DNA of 64,000 bases from Thozetella sp. PMI_491 (lineage: Eukaryota; Ascomycota; Sordariomycetes; Chaetosphaeriales; Chaetosphaeriaceae): assembly GCA_021432635.1 (NCBI GenBank), contig MU270051.1, positions 62,001 to 126,000 of the forward strand. Reading direction: 5' to 3'. Position numbers and translations under genes: made by a program. The notes beneath the pieces are model-generated. The model had not been told where the DNA came from. It saw only the letters and a program-made list of their open reading frames with translations, and made no database searches. Below are positions 1 through 12,668 of this stretch, in pieces (position 1 is the stretch's first letter; each line of letters opens with the position of its first letter).

Positions 1-2534
1 GCATCCCCCTGCGCCCGACAAGGTAGGTGACGCAGGACGAATGCGCATGAGCCACCAACACACAAAGTCCATTGCGTCGCCGTGCAGAGTATTTGGCCTA
101 GTCACGTGAAATAGGAGCCGTCCACCCGGCGGAACTTTTGTCTTCGGCAGTTAGTCGAACAGACTGGGACGAGTCGGCCGCTGGAAGAGGACGATGGTGT
201 GCACCCTTCATCCGTCCGCCCCTGTGCCTTTCTCCTCCCGCCGCCTACCTATTCGCTGCCCAAGCGCCATTGCAACACCAGCCCTCTGTGATGCGCTCGA
301 GGGCCCAGTGTTGCATTAAAGGATGCTGTTGGTCAGCAAACGTGGACACCCTCGGATCAACCACTGCGATTGCCTTGCAGTGAAGAGCGAGAGGTGACAC
401 GCACGACTCGGCGCTCGCTGGGGTTTCCTCGACCAGCTCGTCGTCGATCGGGCCCGACACTTTGCTTCCTTACCCGTCTCCCGCCTCCCGTCTCCCGTCT
501 CCCGTCTCCCCTGCCCTACCTCTCCCCTGTCTCCCCATCCTCCCCACCCAACCTTTCTCTCGGGAGCGCGCTTGTCGTACGGAGCGGGGGAGGTTTTGTA
601 GGTCAGGGTAACGGGGCCCGTGTCAAAGGTCTTTCCACGAGATCCATGCCCATCTGGCAGGCGGGTTCGAAACGAGCTTGTCTCCCGCAGCTGCTTTCCT
701 TCTAGAGAGAGGAGACGCCCCGGCGCTGCGTAGCCTAAAGCACCGCATCTACCCGCTTAGCCAGCTTGGATAGCTCTTACAAGCGTTTGCCTCAAGCTAG
801 TTTTAGTCCGGGAGAGTCTCCGTTGAGGTTGCTTGCACGACAGGATCTATACTGTCGCCAAGAAACTATGCAGGGCCGAAGAATCTTCGCCTCTTGCCAA
901 ACCCCCAGGCTTCATCAGCTGGGGTGTCGTATAGAGCATTCTGTGAAGAGCACGGTACAAGTTACCATTGATGCGTTGGGTGCCTCTGGTCATGAGGCTC
1001 CGAGTAGGCCATGCGCATCTCTCATCTCGCGCCATGCGCTGTAGTCCACTCTCGTCGCACCAGGCTTCAGACCCGGGGATCTAGGTAGGAACCATCCAGG
1101 AAATATCCAATACAATCGGCTCACTCCCCTGCCCTGCAAGGACATGCATCAGATCGAAAACATTATGTTGCGATTTATCCTCCTAGATCTGTGCCGACGG
1201 TTCCCGATGGACTAATCGGTAAGGTGTTGTCGAGATTACTTCCTGGTCGTCGTTGGAACTGCAGCACTCACATCGGGAGAGTCTTGGACCCGTGTGTATA
1301 GGACACCGTCTTCCCATCAGTAAACTGTATGGCCAGCCTCGGCTGGTAATAGAGCCAACGCATCGCCTGTGCAGGCTCAGGTGATAGTTGGAAGCTTGGG
1401 AGGGCATGGAGAGAGCAAGAAGGCCACGCAGAGAGGTAACTGTCCATACTCGACAGGTCTGATCACCAGATATCCTCAGGGTCTGCATCCCTTTAGGTTC
1501 TTGACTGTGCTTTCGTTCATATTCTAGCTAGAGAAAGCATATGCACCGATTCTGCACATGGCATCTCCCACGCTCCCACGTCCCAGCTCCGTGGTGGCAT
1601 CGCCGCTCCCTCCTCCTCCCCTGAGCTTTCCAGTACCTTGGCTGGATCCAAAGCACCAAGCCTTGTGGTCCCCGAATGCCTGCTTCCCAGCACACCCACT
1701 AGTTCAGGCACTATATTACATACTGCACTCTGCACACGCATCCTCGCTGGCTCGTGCACCGAACAGGATGCAACACGGAGAGAGCCTGGCTCGCCTCCGG
1801 ACCAGGGACCCTGCCAGGGATGGCTAACTACAGATCGGCCGCCCACATCAAAGCTACGGAGTACATCCTTCGTATCTAGATCGCACTAACGAGAAAAGGG
1901 TATAGGTCCTGATGATGGCTTTGGCGTGGAGGTTCTCGACCTCGGGTGCTCTAGATTTACTGGCAGCCATAGTAGCCAATGCCGGCTGGACCAGAGATGA
2001 TGGTTGCGTGGCCACTCCACTCATCCAACAGCTCTCACCACAAATATTTGTGAACGTGGGAATAATACTTTGAGTCTTATTATCTGAGAGCCCTGCTGAA
2101 GTGCCAGAGCCGTCCCGCGAGACCCGCGACCCTCTCAACGCCGGACCCTTCCCCGTTGTTTCTTGGACTTCTTTTGCCCCTGCAGTCTCTTTCTATAGCA
2201 GACATTGATGCCTACGGCTTGTTTTACTTTTAGTCTTTTTATGATGGGAGAATAAGGAGATAGAGAGAGGCGCCGCCACAGCTCCCGGTGGCAACACAAT
2301 GAGGTTACCGGTGCCTGTACCAAACCGGCTGCTGGTCCGGTGCGCTAAGATAGAACGCTCTTGTGGTTTCTGAGCCAGGGAGTCGAGCTAGCCCCCAAAA
2401 TCGGTCGCTAACTCTGGAAAGGCAAGGCGCCTGAAGTCTACCGTCACACACGGCTCGCCGAAGAGCTCGGGCCGGCCCGCGGCGGATGCTCGTTCTCTTC
2501 CGAATCATCATCGCTCGGGGGTCGGCTACTGTCC
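1..2534. other. gene-empty left end
   Basis: No stretch here has a reading frame with recognisable protein-family character. The frames that are open are short, overlap on both strands and are proline/serine/arginine-rich, as expected from GC-rich non-coding DNA. The segment holds a five-unit 7-bp tandem repeat (473-507). The right end should include the 3' UTR of the choline-phosphate cytidylyltransferase gene, whose stop codon is at 2535. Confidence 0.5.
473..507. repeat. 7-bp tandem repeat (CCCGTCT)5
   Basis: Five consecutive 7-bp units, CCCGTCT, with one variant unit (CCCGCCT at 480-486). It lies in a pyrimidine-rich stretch with no gene. Confidence 0.85.
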
Positions 2535-5849
<3,315 letters not shown>

Positions 5850-6782
5850 TCATTTTAAGACGACCGTGGATTTCTTAACATAGTGTCGGCCACAGCGGTG
5901 GGGATCGGAAGGCTTGCTCATATAACAGTACGGCCTAGCCCCTTCACCAGCCGCCGCACCGAACTTCTGCTTGACCGAGCAGTATTCCATGCCCTCCCCC
6001 ATCCAAGACTCGATATGCTTGTGTAGCTCGCAGCGAGTGACGCCACACTTCCGGCAGTAGGCTTGGCCGCGCACCCGCAGCTTCGACAGGGCGTGCTTGT
6101 CCTTCTCCTCTAGCGACTTGAGCAAAGCCAGCTGCTCCGAGTTAAGGGATGACGGAGGGGCGCGCACAACCGCGCCCGCGAGATGCCACGCCCACTCTAG
6201 CTCGTTGGGCCCGTCACGCCGCGCCGTCAACGGCACCGTGCCGTGCATGCGGCGGTGGATGGCATAGAAGTGCTTGTTAGTCAGACCAAGGCACGTGCTG
6301 TCAATCGGGTCAAGGAAGTCGAAGATGGTGAAGTGCATCTCGCTAGGCAGGTCTAGCAGTGTCATGCGCGTGGACAGCCGGTGATGGTGTGGGATCGGCT
6401 CGCAGTCCATCACTGAGTACGACCGCCGCGGGGGGCCAAGCGTCGGCCTGCGCGGAGCACCCTGGCTGGGCCGCTGCAATAGTTGGCCCTGCACCTCGAC
6501 AGCCGCAGCTGCTGCGGCATCATCGCCGGTCTTCTCCTCAGCAAGTTCGGGCTGCTGGCGGATGGTGTGAAGCGTCATGGTTGGCCCTTGGGGGACCTGA
6601 TAGTTGTGGTGCGTCTGAGACCGTCGCGGAGCGCGCTTGGAGTCTCGGTGCAGGTTCAATTCTCGCATCCTGTGCTCCTCCCTGCTGAGAAGATAGTCCG
6701 GCCGCGGAGCGCTGATGAAGCCCCGGGAGTCGGCTCCGGACGCGTGCAGCGAGGCCAAACCATTACGGATGAGTTGGACCAT
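5850..6782 (-). CDS. F-box protein with C-terminal cysteine cluster
   Basis: A single-exon 310-aa protein, start ATG 6782 (context AGAATGG). The frame continues upstream only through a TTG. Residues 1-135 are basic and low in complexity, with an alanine run. An F-box-like helix set follows at about 140-180 (LLDLPSEMHFTIFDFLDPID, then CLGLTNKHFYAIHRR). A Cys/His cluster lies at about 243-270 (CRKCG, CELHKH, then EYC). F-box proteins usually recruit substrates to an SCF ubiquitin ligase through Skp1. The substrate here is unknown, and the Cys cluster may bind zinc. It is of the fungal family in which an F-box is followed by a short conserved tail; no specific orthologue is recognised. Confidence 0.72.
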   Translation of the reverse strand: MVQLIRNGLASLHASGADSRGFISAPRPDYLLSREEHRMRELNLHRDSKRAPRRSQTHHNYQVPQGPTMTLHTIRQQPELAEEKTGDDAAAAAAVEVQGQLLQRPSQGAPRRPTLGPPRRSYSVMDCEPIPHHHRLSTRMTLLDLPSEMHFTIFDFLDPIDSTCLGLTNKHFYAIHRRMHGTVPLTARRDGPNELEWAWHLAGAVVRAPPSSLNSEQLALLKSLEEKDKHALSKLRVRGQAYCRKCGVTRCELHKHIESWMGEGMEYCSVKQKFGAAAGEGARPYCYMSKPSDPHRCGRHYVKKSTVVLK

Positions 6783-9331
6783 TCTGGAAGCCGGGGAAGG
6801 CCTGTTCGACAGTGGCAAGGGAGTGGTATTCGGAGGGCGCGGGGGAAGACGAATCGATCCGGACAAGGTGGCAACGTGCAGCGTACGTGGCCAGGTGTGC
6901 GCGCGACGAGAGGCAGAGCGCGATGGCAGTTGGAGGGGGTGCCAAGGTATGACTGACTGAATGGGAGCTAGCTGGAGCGCCGACAACAGAAGCGAGTCAA
7001 ATCAGTGGGCAGCGATGCTCGTGGTTTCAAGTGTCGACGTCGGGTTCGGGCAATGCGGTGCGTCGTTGGAGGATCCTCAATAGCAAGCTCATGAGGAGGG
7101 GTCAGGGAGAAAGGAGAGGGGAGGAGAGGGGCCGGTATTGATATACGAGCTGGCTTCCGTGAGAAGGGGGAAAAGGACCGGGCCGGAAGAGGGACGGACG
7201 GAGCGAGCGAGGTAGTAGTGAGTAGTGTAGGAGTGGCTGCGAAGCGGCAGGCTACTACTGGATAGCGGTTTTGAGGGACCGCGCAACAGCTGGTCGAGCG
7301 TAGGACTGGGAAGCGCTATAGATCAGGGTGGGGGGAGNNNNNNNNNNNNNNNNNNNNNNNNNNNNNNNNNNNNNNNNNNNNNNNNNNNNNNNNNNNNNNN
7401 NNNNNNNNNNNNNNNNNNNNNNNNNNNNNNNNNNNNNNNNNNNNNNNNNNNNNNNNNNNNNNNNNNNNNNNNNNNNNNNNNNNNNNNNNNNNNNNNNNNN
7501 NNNNNNNNNNNNNNNNNNNNNNNNNNNNNNNNGGGGGGGGGTTCCAGGGCAGTTCCGTCAGCAAGGCGTCCGCACAGTCCAAGGAAATGTGTTTTCATTA
7601 CAACCTACGTAGTAGGGGCCCCTCGGGGGTCCATTGCCAGGCTGGCTCCCCGTCCCTTCAGCTCTTCCGTCCCATTTGTTCGGGATCCGCTCCTGGGACT
7701 TCCGGCGAGCCAGCAGTGCCAGGGGCTGTCCTGGCTAGATGCATGAGGGACGGGTGGCGGCGGGCAGCCTAGGCCCCTTAGACCCGCCAGATCCTGCGGT
7801 TGGAGGGCGCTGCACGAATCAGCACCGAATCCCTTTGAGCGATTGAGCCGTGAGCAATTGTTCTCCCAGAACCAATGGCCAGGGGGCCTGAGACTGCCAG
7901 ACAAGGCGGACAAAGGCGCTGGGCCGTGGACCTGAACCGGCACTTCAGCCCACCGCCGGGGACCCCTCAAATTCCAGGCCCGTGACCCGGCTTTGCCAGC
8001 CAAGCGAGTGCGTTTGCTAGATAGGCGCCTCGAGGCGGCGCCCGCCTTTGTCTCTCTCTCGCGCACCTCAATATCGGTCGGCGACTTGCCGGCCCAAGCC
8101 AGCATGGGCCCCCTTGTGTATGGCTTCCCGCAAAGACTGCATCATACACAGTACTCGGCGCGAGTGGGGCCATGCCTGCCCAACGCTGGGGGTGCTGCCA
8201 CTGAACTCCGTGGTCGCATGCTTTCTAGGGCTGTATGTATTATGTACAGTACCATCTCTGCTGCCTCTCTACTGTGTAGTTGAGCTCAAGTGCAGGAGCC
8301 GCGCGATCGTCAGCCCACGGGTTTTCCGGCAACCATGTGATCCAACGAACACTGCGAGAGTCGGCCGAGGCCGACGATTCGGAAGGTGGTCGGACTTGAA
8401 GATCAGAGGATTGAGTCCGGGGGAGTCCACTGTTCTGGTGGCAACGAAGATCCGAGATCAGCCCGCCGAGAAGTGGAAAAAATGAAAAACTTGGTCTTGT
8501 GCTGGCAGCTGACTGACCTGGTTCTAACTAATTAGTCGGAGACTGCTTTTCCTCGCCCGCTCGTCCTGCGCCTCGGCTCTAGGCTTCGTGGAACTCATTG
8601 GCCCCACAAATCGAACATTCCCGACACGGTACGCCGTCTTATGCCGACAACGGCCTGTTCTGGAACTGGGCAGTCTGCTTCGGCGGGAGATACCGGGCAG
8701 AGATGGGCGATGCGGCTCTCGAAGTGTGCGGTTTTCGCCTCGCTTCTCAGAGGCTGCTCTCATCGTCCGATCCTTACAGTCGCAGTCGGTCGTCCCCCTA
8801 AAGATCGGCCGATGCCCTGTTGTGCTGCCCCAAGTTCAAGCGCTAATTGGAAGCATGTCGTCAACCCGGTGGAGCTGGCCACCCAAGGTGAGCGCCGCCC
8901 CTCCTTCACCTTAACTCAATATGCAGGAACCAAGACTACAGCTCACCACTCGTCTGTCACCTGCTTATCTGTGTCACCTTGCCCGAACTTGATGGTTCGC
9001 ACTCATCGGGTTCCCCTAGCGCTCCTCCGGATGCATTCGTCCCACCCAGAAGCTGGTGCTCAAAAAATATCTGAGGCATGAGCAGAAACAGATACCCGTA
9101 CTGACAAGAGAAGGAGAGGAAAATAGTAAAACAAATCTCATAAACGCCGCGTGAACTTGTCATATATGCATTTAGATGTACATGCCCCCTTCCCAAACAC
9201 TCGGTGCATTCATGTGCAACCGGCTGTGGTTTTGAGCCATGGTTTGCAAAGCAAAGATGGGCTGTAGCGCGGACCACGGGACCCTCGCCAACTTTAGTCC
9301 GACTTCTCGGTATATGCAGCATGGAGGTTGT
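6783..9331. other. non-coding spacer with assembly gap
   Basis: Contains the F-box gene promoter and leader (6783-7300), the N run (7338-7532), and the 3' flank of the dynein light-chain gene (up to 9331). Open frames in 7600-9300 overlap on several strands, lack family character, and were not accepted as genes. Confidence 0.45.
7338..7532. other. assembly gap (195 N)
   Basis: A run of 195 undetermined bases, bounded by G-rich sequence on both sides (gggggag before, gggggggggg after). A homopolymer or G-rich repeat probably stopped the assembly. Confidence 0.98.
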
Positions 9332-9995
9332 TTAGACAGCGATCCAGATGAGCATCACTACAACATCCAATCCTTTGCTCTCGCCGCTGTACTTGAAGCT
9401 CCACATTCCGTCCGTCTTCTCGTTCCAGAACCCGCCCGTTGCACTGTGCATGCCACGTCGGCCCGCTTGCCCCTTCTTGTCGGCTGCCGAGCTCTGTGCC
9501 TCGCCCTCCTCGCCCGTGCCTGTCGACTTGTTCATCTGAGAGTTGGGAACCACGTGCTGAACGATGGTGCTGTTGATAGCGAACTTGTAGGGGGGGCTTG
9601 TCGTACCCTGGGGCGTGGCCTCGGCCATTACGGCCTTAAGCATTTTCTCCTGCCAGGCCATCCAGTATTAGTTCTAGGACGGTTGGTCCGAAGGAGCAAG
9701 AACGCAATGGACAGCATGCTACTTACGATGATGGTCTGGTTCCATTGGGCTGTCTTGGGGTGGTCGTAGAACTCAGCACTGGAGAGGGCGCTGTTGCATG
9801 CCTAGGAAGGCGTTAATGGCCAAACTTATAGGGTGGCGGTCCACGCGCGGGGGACGGCAAGAGGAAGTTGACGCACATCATTGGCGATCTGTTCAAGTCG
9901 CTTCAGGGGAATGGGCTGGGTGTTGTGTTAGCGAGCAACGGCGTGGCACTGGAGGAACAGGCTGTATCACTGACCGAGTTGGTCTGGGTGGCCAT
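9332..9995 (-). CDS. Tctex-type dynein light chain
   Basis: A light chain of cytoplasmic dynein that binds the intermediate chain and some cargoes. Four exons (9975-9995, 9877-9915, 9727-9801, 9332-9649) encode 150 aa; introns are 9916-9974, 9802-9876 and 9650-9726. The first exon is only 21 nt (MATQTNS). The Tctex1 fold is recognisable in order: PIPLKRLEQIANDACNSAL, EFYDHPKTAQWNQTII, PPYKFAINSTIVQH, and the C-terminal GMHSATGGFWNEKTDG followed by a hydrophobic beta strand. A polar insert of about 25 residues rich in G, E, A and K separates the last two blocks, where most family members have a short loop. The gene diverges from VTC1 (878 bp between ATGs). Confidence 0.88.
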
Positions 9996-10873
9996 GTTGT
10001 CGGAAGTAGCGATCTTTGATGAAATCCTCCAAATTTTTGGTCTCTCTATTAAGGGGCGGTATGTACGAAGAATTCGCGAGGGGAGGGCGACAGGAAGAGG
10101 GCAGGGGTCTTAACAGCTAGTCAAGATCGTGTTTCTTCGCGAGTAGCAAAATAAAAACAAGAAACAAAAAAACACCGAAAGACCTGAGATCTGGCGGCGT
10201 GGTACTCGGAGAGGTATTGTGGGATAGGTAGGTGCTCTGAATGACGAGGCTGGAGTGGATATGTCACGACGGATGGCAGTGACGAGATGGAATTCAGCCA
10301 AAAATTGTTGTCTGTTGCTTTGTTTGGTAGCCTCGTGCCTCCCACTTCTGCCCAGCAACAATGCTGCGGGGCAAGCGAGTGTTTTGATCATGGGTGGTAC
10401 ACGTGACTTTCCTCGTGCTTATTGTGGAAGCCCACGAATCAACCAGTTAAACTTCGGAAACAGCCCACGTGTTCTCCTTCACCCCCCGACCGCGGGGCAA
10501 AAGCTTCCTGCAGGTTGGAGCTCCCTGCAAGCTCCTGCTTTTCATTGATCAATTGGAAGGCCCCGTTCGTCCACCAGCATCTGCACCGGCAAACTGGGAC
10601 GCACGTATATAAGAGGGGCTACCTGAAAGTTCGTCTAGTTTTTTCTCTTTTTGGAAGTTCGAGAGGGTAGGAGATAGGTACTGGCATTCCATCGACTACA
10701 GGTAATCTTGTTGCCAAGGCATCGGGTTCTGAGCATCTCAAGTCGTATACGCGCTGTATTTACTCGACGAGGCTCGACTCATCATCGCCCACGCTATTGC
10801 CTTTGCCCTCTGAACCTCTAGGAAAACCACCTCATCCTCCCTCCCCCGCCCTCGGACAATAAACCCCGCAAAC
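9996..10873. promoter_or_regulatory. divergent promoter, dynein light chain / VTC1
   Basis: An 878-bp intergenic region read in both directions. On the VTC1 side there are two CACGTG sites (10400-10405 and 10466-10471) and a TATATAA box at 10606-10612, about 260 bp before the VTC1 ATG. CACGTG is the core bound by Pho4/NUC-1-type phosphate regulators, but also by other bHLH factors. Confidence 0.5.
10606..10612 (+). promoter_or_regulatory. TATA box upstream of VTC1
   Basis: TATATAA followed by a G-rich run, 262 bp before the VTC1 ATG. This leaves room for a leader of around 200 nt. Position and sequence fit a core promoter; no transcript data were available. Confidence 0.5.
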
Positions 10874-11346
10874 ATGTCGAGCCAGCCGCTGCTGCAAACC
10901 GCCCCAGGTAAGGTCCTCATGTCCACCTCCTCCTCCCTGTCGCTGTTCAGGCGACCCCTTGGGCAGCAACATCTAATTGTCCATGTCCAGGCAAGCGGAT
11001 TGCCCTTCCCACCCGAGTCGAGCCCAAGGTCTTTTTCGCCAACGAGCGAACCTTTCTATCATGGCTCAACTTTACCGTGATCCTAGGAGCTCTTGCCATT
11101 GGCATGCTCAACTTCGGTGACAGACCCGCCTTCATCTCGGCCTTCCTGTTCACCGGCGTCGCCATGTTGACCATGATCTACGCGCTGGGGACATATCATT
11201 GGCGCGCCAAATCGATTCGGGTCCGCGGCCAGGCCGGCTTCGACGATCGCTTTGGTCCCACCTTCCTCGCAATCATCCTCCTCCTGGCGGTGGTGGTCAA
11301 CTTTGTGCTCCGGATTACGTACAACTCGCAGGAGAAACGGCCTTGA
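10874..11346 (+). CDS. VTC1: vacuolar transporter chaperone subunit 1
   Basis: Small membrane subunit of the VTC complex, which makes polyphosphate from ATP and moves it into the vacuole. Exons 10874-10907 and 10991-11346 give 129 aa, the same length as budding-yeast Vtc1; the intron is 10908-10990. The N-terminus [20 protein letters not shown] leads into the conserved [20 protein letters not shown] motif of the VTC/DUF202 family. Three membrane segments follow ([49 protein letters not shown]). The splice junction restores Gly12. A second polyphosphate-system gene, the SPX/TM protein at 37613-39240, lies 28 kb away. Confidence 0.95.
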
Positions 11347-11951
11347 GCACCAGCCATGACGGCGCACCATTCGGACTGCAGGGGCAGCCGTGCCCGACCA
11401 GAAGGCAAGCAGAGCAGGGGGGTGGCACAAATGTGTAGGATACGATTGCAGATGGTTCCCCTTGCCTCGAAAGCCCGAGTCACGGCTTGGGTGGTAACTG
11501 GGACTTTGGACGGGGGTTCGCGTTGGGTGCTTGCAAGGAGAGATAAGCGGAGGACTATCAAAAGGAGGGAAGGATATGATCATACGCCGATTAGATTGGG
11601 CATACTGGCGCTTACGAGCATTGGCGTTAGCCGAGATCGGGTTACTGGAGGTGTACACTTAGGGTAGGCGAAATAATTCCATACCATGTTCTATCATAAG
11701 ATGTATCTGCCAGACAGTGCGTTGCATGGTTAGGCAACCCTGCCTTCTCGCAACAAGGCAGACAACGCTGGAAAATCTGCAAATCGCTGTTTGACTCTAT
11801 TGGGGTATCGTGATATAAGTTCTTCTCCTGCTTCAAAGATAGGCCCGTACATGTGGTTGGAACCACCAGGCTTGGATTTAAAGCGTCGAGTTCTGTCGTT
11901 AGCAAAGGATGTTTGCTGCTGCTGCTGCTGCTGCCCGCCCGCCCGTCCTTA
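11347..11951. other. convergent 3' spacer, VTC1 / Alba gene
   Basis: A 605-bp region between two convergent stop codons, so mostly 3' UTRs. It contains a short (GCT)n run at 11914-11933. No gene is seen. Confidence 0.5.
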
Positions 11952-12668
11952 TCACCGAGCGCCAAACCGCTCTTTCCTCTTCCTCTCAACCGAGTCGGCG
12001 TTTGTCTGAACGCCAGCTTTGCAGAATGGCGCTAGCTCCGCGACTGGTACTCTCGATATGACGATAGCCATTACTGCATGGTGCTGGACGGAAATCGCCT
12101 CGGTTGCGCTCTCGAAAACGGTAGGCTCTGTTGGCCCAAGGTAACCATTGCTGTTGTTGCCCTCGCCTCCCTGAGAATCGCTATCGTACACAAGCATTGT
12201 GTCCTCTACTATCGAAGGCTCGTGGTCTAGGCCAGGGGGAGAGACAATTTCATACAACACGTTATACTGGTACCATTTCTGGTCGCACTCGGCAACGCGC
12301 CTTCGGATGGTCTCGGCTATGGTGATAAGCTTGCTGGCGGCTTTCGATTTGGCATGAAGAAGCACAACGCCCGGCAAGACGCTGTCGTCAAGGAAGCTAA
12401 AGCGGCTGAGATGGCCGAGGGCTTTGTCGATGTGCTTGCAGATGCTCGTGGACGATATCACCGACATGTGCTTGACCTCGTACTTGGATTGCAGATCAGC
12501 GAGCAGAGGGGCGCAAGGCTCGAGAGATTGAGATGAGGAAGAAGGGGTGGCAGAAGGGCCGGAGGTGACGCGTAGCTTCTTGGGCGATGAGTCTGCAGAA
12601 ATTGTGCCTGGCTGCTTCCTCTTGTTCTGGCGCCCTGGCGGCAGGGTTGGCGGGACTGTCGTCGACAT
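11952..12668 (-). CDS. Alba-domain nucleic-acid-binding protein
   Basis: A single-exon 238-aa protein. The first ATG is 12668; the frame is open slightly upstream only via TTG. After a Lys/Pro/Ser-rich tail (NKRKQPG, SPKKLRV) an Alba-type domain spans about residues 65-145. It includes KYEVKHMSVISSTSICKHI, a hydrophobic strand VLPGVVLLHAKSKAASKLI and helix TIAETIRRRVAECDQKWYQY. This resembles fungal Alba proteins related to the Rpp20/Rpp25 (Pop6/Pop7) subunits of RNase P/MRP. The acidic C-terminal third ends in ERKRKERFG, a possible nuclear signal. An RNA-binding role is inferred from the fold, and membership in RNase P is not shown. Confidence 0.75.
   Translation of the reverse strand: MSTTVPPTLPPGRQNKRKQPGTISADSSPKKLRVTSGPSATPSSSSQSLEPCAPLLADLQSKYEVKHMSVISSTSICKHIDKALGHLSRFSFLDDSVLPGVVLLHAKSKAASKLITIAETIRRRVAECDQKWYQYNVLYEIVSPPGLDHEPSIVEDTMLVYDSDSQGGEGNNSNGYLGPTEPTVFESATEAISVQHHAVMAIVISRVPVAELAPFCKAGVQTNADSVERKRKERFGAR

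Noticed and set aside
640-700. Possible tRNA-type B box (GGTTCGAAAC) near 663
   Set aside because: No matching A box or cloverleaf stems upstream.
7605-8105. 166-codon minus-strand frame after the N gap
   Set aside because: Arg/Pro/Gly-rich with no conserved block, and parallel frames are open on the other strand.
9239-9769. Plus-strand 176-codon frame over the dynein light-chain gene
   Set aside because: Antisense shadow. The minus-strand frame has a clear Tctex1 fold and spliced exons.
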